Source: Scytonema sp. UIC 10036
GTDB lineage: Bacteria; Cyanobacteriota; Cyanobacteriia; Cyanobacteriales; Nostocaceae
Reading direction: 5' to 3'
NCBI RefSeq assembly: GCF_009725235.1
Contig: NZ_WJFC01000172.1
Location: 1 to 29,391, forward strand
DNA: 29,391 nt
Under the pieces are notes generated by a model. It was not told the DNA's origin, did not search any database, and saw nothing but the letters and a program-made list of their open reading frames with translations. The first letter of the stretch is position 1; the number at the start of each line of letters is the position of its first letter. Of this stretch, positions 23,929 to 29,391 are shown piece by piece. Made by a program: the position numbers and the translations under genes.

Positions 23929-24920
23929 AAACTACAACTATTGCTTTTTTTAATAACAGAAGCGACGTTGGCAAAACAACCTTAGTTTATCATTTAGCAT
24001 GGATGTACAGGGAACTGGGTTATCGAGTTCTTGCTGCCGATTTAGATCCTCAAGCCGATTTATCTATGATGTTTTTGGGAGAGGAGCGCCTTGAAGAACT
24101 TTGGCAGCAACAAAATACTATTTTTGCTAGTGTAGCTCCAATGCTGAGATTAGGAAATATATCTGAACCCTGTTTAGAAATCGTTGAAGATCGCCTAGCC
24201 CTTTTAACAGGTAACATAGAACTTTTTCAAATAGAGAGCAATCTGACAGAATCTTGGATAACTGGAATATATGATGTAAAAGATAATCAACGACAAAAAC
24301 TTGCTTTTCAATTCATATCTGTCTTTCAGAAAATTTTGCAAGAAGCAGCCATAGCTCATGAAGCTAATATAATTCTAATAGATCTAGCTTCTAATTTCGG
24401 AGCCATTAATCGCGCAGCATTAATTGCAGCCGATTATATTATTATTCCACTAACCTTAGATTTCTTTGCCACTAGAGCCTTAACTCATCTTGGAACTACA
24501 TTACAGAATTGGCGATCGCAATGGCAAGAAATACAAAATAATTTAGATCTAGAGATTCATCTAGCAAAAATGGAACTGGCAGGTTATATTATCCGACAAC
24601 ATCCCGTGAGATTCGATCGCCCTGTCCGAAATTACCAAAATTTACTAACTGAAATTCCAGAAATCTATCAAAAAGCCGTTTTAAATAATCCAGAAATTTA
24701 TAATATTTCTATTGGAGACGATTCTAATTGTTTGGGTTGGTTAAAATATTACGCCAGCCTAATAGATATTGCAAAAGACGCTCAAAAACCAATGTTTCAT
24801 CTAAAACCTGCTGATGGTGCTCTCGGTACATTCATGCAAGCAGCAAAAAGCATTTATAAAGACTTTCAAAATTTAGCTAGTGCGATCGCAGAACGAACAC
24901 ATTGCCAGCTCCAAGAATAA
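23925..24920 (+). CDS. ParA/MinD-like ATPase with unusual Walker A
   Basis: A 331-residue protein of the ParA/SIMIBI fold. The P-loop is NNRSDVGKTT (residues 10-19) where ParA proteins have KGGVGKTT; Lys17 and Thr18 remain, but the signature lysine that reaches across the dimer is Arg12, and both Gly are replaced by Ser and Asp. Further motifs are VLAADLDPQADLS (switch I region) and IILIDLASNFGAINRAALIAADYIIIPL (Walker B and following helix). A ParA C-terminal part follows, with FMQAAKSIYKDFQNLA near the end. No ParB gene or parS-like repeats are near, so DNA partition is unlikely; it is probably the regulatory or motor partner of the AlbA_2 protein, with which it overlaps by 4 bp. Confidence 0.82.
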   Translation: MKTTTIAFFNNRSDVGKTTLVYHLAWMYRELGYRVLAADLDPQADLSMMFLGEERLEELWQQQNTIFASVAPMLRLGNISEPCLEIVEDRLALLTGNIELFQIESNLTESWITGIYDVKDNQRQKLAFQFISVFQKILQEAAIAHEANIILIDLASNFGAINRAALIAADYIIIPLTLDFFATRALTHLGTTLQNWRSQWQEIQNNLDLEIHLAKMELAGYIIRQHPVRFDRPVRNYQNLLTEIPEIYQKAVLNNPEIYNISIGDDSNCLGWLKYYASLIDIAKDAQKPMFHLKPADGALGTFMQAAKSIYKDFQNLASAIAERTHCQLQE

Positions 24921-25088
24921 GTGCTTGTCTCTCAATATTGCGATCGATTAGAAAAGTCCCAATATTAGCAACTTGGTATCCTCTATAACTATGATTCAAA
25001 TGATTACAACGAGAGTCAAATTATTTGAGTCTACGTGCATCTGCGGTTTTTATTCCCTTACATAGCATGAGATCGATCTCTAATAATT

Positions 25089-25334
25089 TTACTTTTCCTC
25101 GCCACTAGAACGAGACGTTCCAATCCCTAACTCCTTTTTCAGATTATCCACTTGTTCCCACAAAGATTGAATTTTTTCAAAAGCCTCAACAGTTGGAAGT
25201 TTCCCATTAGTTTCTAAACTAACAATATAATTAACCCGTTGTGTAAAGTATTGCAACATCGCATCAAACTTGAGGTTTTCTGGAGTTGTAACACCATGAT
25301 AAGCATTTTGAGGATAAAGAAAATCACTTTTCAT
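25089..25334 (-). CDS. Small conserved cyanobacterial protein (DUF7219-like)
   Basis: An 81-residue protein. The pattern DFLYPQNAYHGVTTPENLKF followed by FTQRVNYIVSLETNGKLP and a short helix with WEQVDNLKKEL recalls the DUF7219 family of small cyanobacterial proteins; no function is known. It has a clear Shine-Dalgarno (GGAG, 9 bases before the ATG at 25334). The gaps on both sides (168 and 276 bp) hold no other gene that I can see; the right one separates it from the efflux operon. Confidence 0.65.
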   Translation of the reverse strand: MKSDFLYPQNAYHGVTTPENLKFDAMLQYFTQRVNYIVSLETNGKLPTVEAFEKIQSLWEQVDNLKKELGIGTSRSSGEEK

Positions 25335-25610
25335 ATTGATTTATCTCCATAGAAAGGTAGAAGCAGCCCTAACACAATCAATGGCTCTTCCGATATTATT
25401 GAGAATGCCCAACTTGAGAGGCAAAATTAACTTTTTCGCGTACAAGGCTAAATTAAGTTTTGTAATAGGAGCTTTATAGTTTGTCATAAAGCGGCACTCA
25501 GAGTTCTACTAGCAGTTTGCTTGCAGAAATTCAAAAATACCATACCAGTTTTTCAGAGAGCATTCCCCTAAAGATAGATACAAAAGAAAGTACATATTTT
25601 ACAGAATTTT

Positions 25611-26297
25611 CTACCCCACAGTTACAGGAGAAACAATTAATCCATCCTTAACGTGAATCACCCGATTAGTTCTGGCAGCGACATCAGCTTCATGAGTTAC
25701 AATAACGATTGTGATACCTTGATGATTTAATTCACTCAGTAAATCCATCACTTCTTGGGAAGTTTGACTATCCAAAGCACCTGTTGGTTCGTCGGCAAGC
25801 ACCAACGCCGGACGATTCACTAAAGCACGAGCGATCGCAACTCTTTGCTGTTGTCCCCCAGAAAGCTGATTGGGGCGGTTGTTCAATCGTTCTGCTAACC
25901 CGACTCTTGTTAGAGCCGCGATCGCTCTCTTCTGCCGTTGATGTTTGGGAACCCCTGCATACACCATCGGTAGCATTACGTTTTCCACTGCAGTAGCGCG
26001 AGGCAAAAGATTAAACTGCTGAAACACAAAACCAATGCGCTGGTTGCGGATGAAAGCTAACTCATCATCATTTAAAGTCGTTAAATTTTGCCCCTCCAAA
26101 ACATAATGACCGCTTGTCGAGCGATCCAAACAACCCATAATATTCATGAGGGTAGACTTACCGGAACCAGACATCCCCATAATAGCCACATATTCGCCTT
26201 CCTCAATTGTCAAGTTAATGCCTTTAAGGATTGGCACTTCAGTCTCACCCAAACGGTAAGTTTTAGTGATACCTTCCATCCAAATCATCGCTGTCAT
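25611..26297 (-). CDS. MacB-type ABC transporter ATPase subunit
   Basis: A 228-residue ATPase of the LolD/MacB class. Walker A is GMSGSGKST, the Q-loop lies in [20 protein letters not shown], the signature is [15 protein letters not shown], Walker [12 protein letters not shown] and the switch His lies in [10 protein letters not shown]. All complete. It is the last gene of a three-gene operon (adaptor, permease, ATPase) for tripartite efflux. ATG 26297 ([14 protein letters not shown]) is chosen over the earlier GTG 26306 and ATG 26303 because GGGAGAG stands about 8 bases before it. That Shine-Dalgarno is made by the last unit of the 9-bp repeat between permease and ATPase. Confidence 0.93.
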   Translation of the reverse strand: MTAMIWMEGITKTYRLGETEVPILKGINLTIEEGEYVAIMGMSGSGKSTLMNIMGCLDRSTSGHYVLEGQNLTTLNDDELAFIRNQRIGFVFQQFNLLPRATAVENVMLPMVYAGVPKHQRQKRAIAALTRVGLAERLNNRPNQLSGGQQQRVAIARALVNRPALVLADEPTGALDSQTSQEVMDLLSELNHQGITIVIVTHEADVAARTNRVIHVKDGLIVSPVTVG

Positions 26298-26305
26298 CTT
26301 CATCA

Positions 26306-26354
26306 CTCTCCCTTGTCTACCGTGTCTCCCTTGTCTCCCGTGTCTCCCTTGTCT
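26306..26354. repeat. 9-bp tandem repeat between permease and ATPase genes
   Basis: Five units of GTCTCCCTT / GTCTCCCGT alternate through the gap. On the coding (minus) strand they are AAGGGAGAC / ACGGGAGAC, purine-rich, and the last one provides the likely ribosome binding site of the ATPase gene. Confidence 0.85.
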
Positions 26355-26360
26355 CTATCC

Positions 26361-27620
26361 TCAATCACTACGCAAAGCATTGATGGGATCGAGTCGAGCA
26401 GCGTTACGGGCTGGAATAACTCCTGCTATCAATCCAGTCATAAACGAGACACAAAAGCCAGCAATAATTGCCCCGAAGGACACAATAAACGGAAATTTAA
26501 ACACATTAGCAGCTACAAAGGTCAAGCAAATGCCAAAACCAATACCAATTGCTCCACCCACAATAGCCACTGCCACTGCTTCAGTCAAGAACTGACTCAG
26601 AATAGCGCTTTTGGTTGCTCCTACTGCCTTGCGAATACCAATTTCTCTGGTTCTTTCCACAACTGAAACTAACATGATATTAGCAATACCAATGCCCCCA
26701 ACAACCAAAGAAATACCAGCTATTGCTCCTACCAAAACGGTAAACAGCCCCACAACACTGGTGAAAGTGTTGATGATATCAACTTGATTGATGATGCGAA
26801 AGTCATCTGCTTGAGGCGGATATATATTGTGCCGAATGCGGAGCAAGTTTGTCACCTGAAACTGAGCTGCATCCAATTGTGCCTCATTTTGAGTTTTGAT
26901 CCATACACCATTAATAGCTGTACCGTTGAGAGCATTGTTACCAACAATTCTGGCAGACATATTCGTAAGCGGGATGTACATTTGGTCATCTTGGTTTTGA
27001 GTTCCTGATGCCCCCTTCTCCTCCATCACCCCAATCACTGTGTAACGTCCGTTTTGAATGCGAATATTAGCCCCGATAGCCGATCCCCCAACGCCAAACA
27101 GATCGTCTCGCACTTTGCTGCCCAGAACAACCACTGGTTTGGCACTATCCAAGTCTTCTTGAGTAAAGTACTGCCCTTCTTGAGGGTTAACATTTCTCAC
27201 TTCAGGGTAATTGAGATCGGTACCCAGAACTGTGGTAGAAATATTCTGTCCCTCATAGACCACCTGAACTCCACGCTGTAGATAAGCCGTGACAGATTGC
27301 GCCGCCGTCACTTGCTCTTCAATTGCCCGTGCATCCTCCCAAGTGAGAGTTGATGAAGTCCCAACACCCTGACTGATCCCCCCTGTGCGAGCAAATCCCG
27401 CCAACACTAACATGACATTAGAACCAAGCGCTTGAATCTGCAACTCGGTGGCTTTTTGTATACCCTGCCCTACAGAAGTCACGGCAATCACTGAAGTAAT
27501 CCCAATAATCACTCCCAGCATTGTCAATCCCGTGCGGAGGCGATTGCTCCAAAGGGCTTCCACTGCCATTGATAGAATTTCAAATAAAGAAATTTTAGTT
27601 AATCGAATAGACTTTGCCAT
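26361..27620 (-). CDS. MacB-type ABC transporter permease
   Basis: A 419-residue permease with the MacB/FtsX layout: an N-terminal membrane helix (NRLRTGLTMLGVIIGITSVI, about 24-47), a periplasmic MacB_PCD domain (about 50-280, with GSNVMLVLAG and GSKVRDDLFG), and three C-terminal helices (about 295-400) including the family motif VVERTREIGIRKAVGAT. It ends with ARLDPINALRSD, as usual. Such permeases act as mechanotransmitters that drive export through an adaptor and TolC. ATG 27620 (MAKSIRL) is chosen, with AGGAG 8 to 9 bases upstream overlapping the stop of the adaptor gene 13 bp away. A longer frame from 27671 is less likely. Confidence 0.92.
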   Translation of the reverse strand: MAKSIRLTKISLFEILSMAVEALWSNRLRTGLTMLGVIIGITSVIAVTSVGQGIQKATELQIQALGSNVMLVLAGFARTGGISQGVGTSSTLTWEDARAIEEQVTAAQSVTAYLQRGVQVVYEGQNISTTVLGTDLNYPEVRNVNPQEGQYFTQEDLDSAKPVVVLGSKVRDDLFGVGGSAIGANIRIQNGRYTVIGVMEEKGASGTQNQDDQMYIPLTNMSARIVGNNALNGTAINGVWIKTQNEAQLDAAQFQVTNLLRIRHNIYPPQADDFRIINQVDIINTFTSVVGLFTVLVGAIAGISLVVGGIGIANIMLVSVVERTREIGIRKAVGATKSAILSQFLTEAVAVAIVGGAIGIGFGICLTFVAANVFKFPFIVSFGAIIAGFCVSFMTGLIAGVIPARNAARLDPINALRSD

Positions 27621-27633
27621 AAAAAAAACACTC

Positions 27634-29091
27634 CTAACGCATGCGCCTTGGTAGCCCGCCACCACCCCCAAAGGGCGACATCCTGGGATTCATTCCCTGC
27701 TGGGGACGCGCTCCCGGTGGAAAACTCAACAACACTTGTTCTCCCTCCCTCAAGCCAGAACGAACTACAGTTTTATTGCCCACTGTGACTCCAGTTGAAA
27801 TTGGTCGGAATTGCGGTCTTTTTCTGTTTCCTTCTTTAGATTCAGAGAACACCATAACTCCACTGGAATTGTCTTGCCTTACAATGGCAACTGTGGGAAT
27901 GACTAAGGCGTTTTCTAATTGCCCCACGTTAAAATCTATATTCACGTTCATTCCCGACTTTAGTAGGTTTTGCGGATCGCTAAGGGAGGATTTGACTTCA
28001 AAATTTGTAACGTTTTGCTCTACTGTGGACTGGGCTGCAACTTGAATGACCTTTCCTGTAAAAGTTTTGTCTGGATAAGCATCTGCTTTAATGGTGACCG
28101 ATTGTCCTAATTTGATTTGAGAAATATTAGTTTCAGCAACTTTTGCCGTTACCTGATTTTGCGATGCGAGTGCTAGAATAGAAGATGAAGTAGCAGAAGA
28201 TACATCGCTTCCTGCGGTGGTAGGGGCAACGAAAGCACCGGGGTCAGCGTATTTGCGCGTGACGACTCCAGTGAAGGGAGCGCGAATAATGGTATCGTTG
28301 ATTTGTTCTTGTGTTGTCTGCAAACGCCCTTGTGCAGCTAAGACTTGAGCGCGTGCTTGGTCAATTTCCTCTGGGCGAGAACCATTTCTTTGCTTGGCAA
28401 GTTCTTCTTTTGCTACAGCTAAACTGGCTCTGACCTGTTCTATATTATCTCTGGCATTACGCTCTTCAGTTAAAGCTTCATCTAACGAGTCACGAGCAAC
28501 AGCTCCTTCTGACACGGGACCCTGCAACCGCCTCACGCGAGAGGATGCCAAGTCCAGGCGAGATTTCGCTTGCAGAAGTTGGGCTTCGTTTCTTACCACA
28601 TCAGCCCTGGCTTTGGCAACATCTTCACTCCGGTTACCGGCTAGTACCAACCGCAAATTTGCCTGGGCATTTGCGAGTTCTCCTTTGGCTTGGGTCAGTT
28701 GCCCTCGCAGGTTGGAGTCGTCCATGTATGCTAGAAGTTGTCCTTGCTTGATGCGATCGCCTTCCTTAACCAGGAGTTGTTTGAGAACGCCTGAGTTCTT
28801 CGGGCTGACATTAATCGAACGTTCTGGCTTGACAGTACCGTTGGCTGCGATCGTCACAGGAAGATTTGTCCGTTCAGCGGGTGCTGTTTGGATGCGGCGG
28901 CGAAATTCCTGACGCTGTGTCATCATGAATTGTTGTACCCCAAAATAACCGACTCCCCCAAGAAGCCCTAAAACCAGCAATGCCACTGCCCATTTTGGTA
29001 CCCTGATTTTTATGCGCCCCTTGACAGAATCAGTTTCCTTCCAGGGTTGCGTATTGCTGTTTAATCCTGATGCTTCCTTCACTTCCGTCAT
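27634..29091 (-). CDS. MacA-like efflux adaptor (membrane fusion protein)
   Basis: A 485-residue adaptor. One N-terminal membrane helix (about 34-53, WAVALLVLGLLGGVGYFGV), a lipoyl half (NVSPKNSGVLKQLLVKEGDR), a coiled-coil hairpin (about 125-245, rich in Ala/Arg/Gln), the second lipoyl half with IIRAPFTGVVTRKYADPGAFV, a beta-barrel (LGQSVTIKADAYPDKTFTGKV) and a membrane-proximal end with TGVTVGNKTVVRSGLREGEQV. It ends in a Gly/Pro/Met/Arg-rich tail (FGGGGGLPRRMR). It joins the MacB-like permease to an outer-membrane channel; no TolC gene is in the window. ATG 29091 (MTEVKEASG) is preferred; the frame is open to 29175 but the extra residues do not look native. It is first in the operon. Confidence 0.9.
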   Translation of the reverse strand: MTEVKEASGLNSNTQPWKETDSVKGRIKIRVPKWAVALLVLGLLGGVGYFGVQQFMMTQRQEFRRRIQTAPAERTNLPVTIAANGTVKPERSINVSPKNSGVLKQLLVKEGDRIKQGQLLAYMDDSNLRGQLTQAKGELANAQANLRLVLAGNRSEDVAKARADVVRNEAQLLQAKSRLDLASSRVRRLQGPVSEGAVARDSLDEALTEERNARDNIEQVRASLAVAKEELAKQRNGSRPEEIDQARAQVLAAQGRLQTTQEQINDTIIRAPFTGVVTRKYADPGAFVAPTTAGSDVSSATSSSILALASQNQVTAKVAETNISQIKLGQSVTIKADAYPDKTFTGKVIQVAAQSTVEQNVTNFEVKSSLSDPQNLLKSGMNVNIDFNVGQLENALVIPTVAIVRQDNSSGVMVFSESKEGNRKRPQFRPISTGVTVGNKTVVRSGLREGEQVLLSFPPGARPQQGMNPRMSPFGGGGGLPRRMR

Positions 29092-29202
29092 CCCGTAACA
29101 ATTATCCTGTAATGTAACAATAAAATTAAGAAACTCCCAAGCCCCCATTTTGCTGGGACTGGGGAGACGGAGCATGAGACATTATTAATACTTAAATGCC
29201 AT

Positions 29203-29299
29203 ATGCATATCTTATGCGGGTATCTATATAGATCGCATGAAGCAAAACTCCCAAATAGTTTGGGAAAAAAGTAACTATGGATTCATGACTTTTGTCATG
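29203..29299. promoter_or_regulatory. Palindromes upstream of the efflux operon
   Basis: The 220-bp leader region holds ATATGCATAT (29201-29210), ATCTATATAGAT (29222-29233) and a small hairpin CATGAC-TTTT-GTCATG (29284-29299). Any could be an operator for a regulator of efflux or lie in the promoter. No matched -35/-10 pair was found. Confidence 0.3.
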
Positions 29300-29315
29300 G
29301 GGGTAGGGGATGCGT

Positions 29316-29391
29316 GGATTTTGGATTTTGGATTTTGGATTTTGGATTTTGGATTTTGGATTTTGGATTTTGGATTTTGGATTTTGGATTT
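29316..29391. repeat. GGATTTT heptamer array at right edge
   Basis: Almost eleven perfect GGATTTT units (76 bases) run to the end of the window and may continue. There are no spacers, so this is not a CRISPR array. The complement of the unit (AAAATCC) is the same as in the repeat at 12946-12993. Confidence 0.95.

Noticed and set aside
23925..24920. Plasmid or chromosome partition locus
   Set aside because: No ParB gene, no parS-like repeats and an altered P-loop.
26088..26666. 192-codon plus-strand frame rich in His/Ser/Thr
   Set aside because: It is antisense to the ABC ATPase and permease genes, which have full motif sets; no start signal or family.
28394..28912. 172-codon plus-strand frame
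   Set aside because: Shadow of the adaptor coiled-coil region on the other strand; Ala/Ser/Arg composition follows from the coding strand.
29316..29391. Regular array that might be a CRISPR
   Set aside because: The 7-bp units follow one another without spacers.

Overview
The window looks like part of a filamentous (Nostocales-type) cyanobacterial chromosome. The evidence is roughly twenty HIP1-type GCGATCGC sites, many heptamer and other short tandem repeats between and inside genes, several GC-rich hairpin repeat elements, large PAS/GAF histidine kinases, and a SufR-like regulator. No tRNA, rRNA, CRISPR array or transposase is visible. Both edges lie in short tandem repeats.

Layout. 1-3469 (minus): the start of a DhaM-like PTS phosphocarrier (EIIA plus HPr domains, cut by the edge) and a membrane sensor histidine kinase. 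3640-5838 (plus): a SufR-like cysteine-rich repressor, a hairpin repeat, the wreck of a formylglycine-generating-enzyme-like gene, and a SAM methyltransferase. 6091-12999: a peptide-export locus with an NHLM-type HlyD adaptor, a C39 peptidase/ABC exporter, a small double-glycine precursor on the opposite strand, and a second NHLM-type ABC transporter whose ATPase domain is cut off just after Walker A. 12996-14450: a HAD hydrolase and a small membrane protein. 14564-20166 (minus): a decayed tandem of histidine kinases (one split by a frameshift, one apparently intact, one ATPase-domain fragment). 20456-22162 (minus): a small coiled-coil protein, a trypsin-like protease lacking its normal N-terminus, and a coiled-coil protein. 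22735-24920 (plus): a two-gene operon of an AlbA_2/Schlafen-like ATP-binding protein and a ParA-like ATPase with an unusual Walker A. 25089-29091 (minus): a DUF7219-like small protein and a MacAB-type efflux operon.

How it fits together. The export locus is the clearest functional unit: the C39 domain would cut the 37-residue leader after Gly-Gly and the HlyD partner would carry the cysteine-free core across the envelope. No lanthipeptide or cyclodehydratase-type modifying enzyme is present, so the product may be unmodified or modified in trans. The loss of the second transporter's ATPase suggests the locus is decaying or relies on one exporter.

The most striking general theme is that short tandem repeats have entered reading frames without breaking them: in the DhaM tail, in the linker of the C39 exporter, at the same helix-helix turn of two histidine kinases, and at the broken end of the second transporter, where repeat DNA also creates the stop/start overlap with the next gene.
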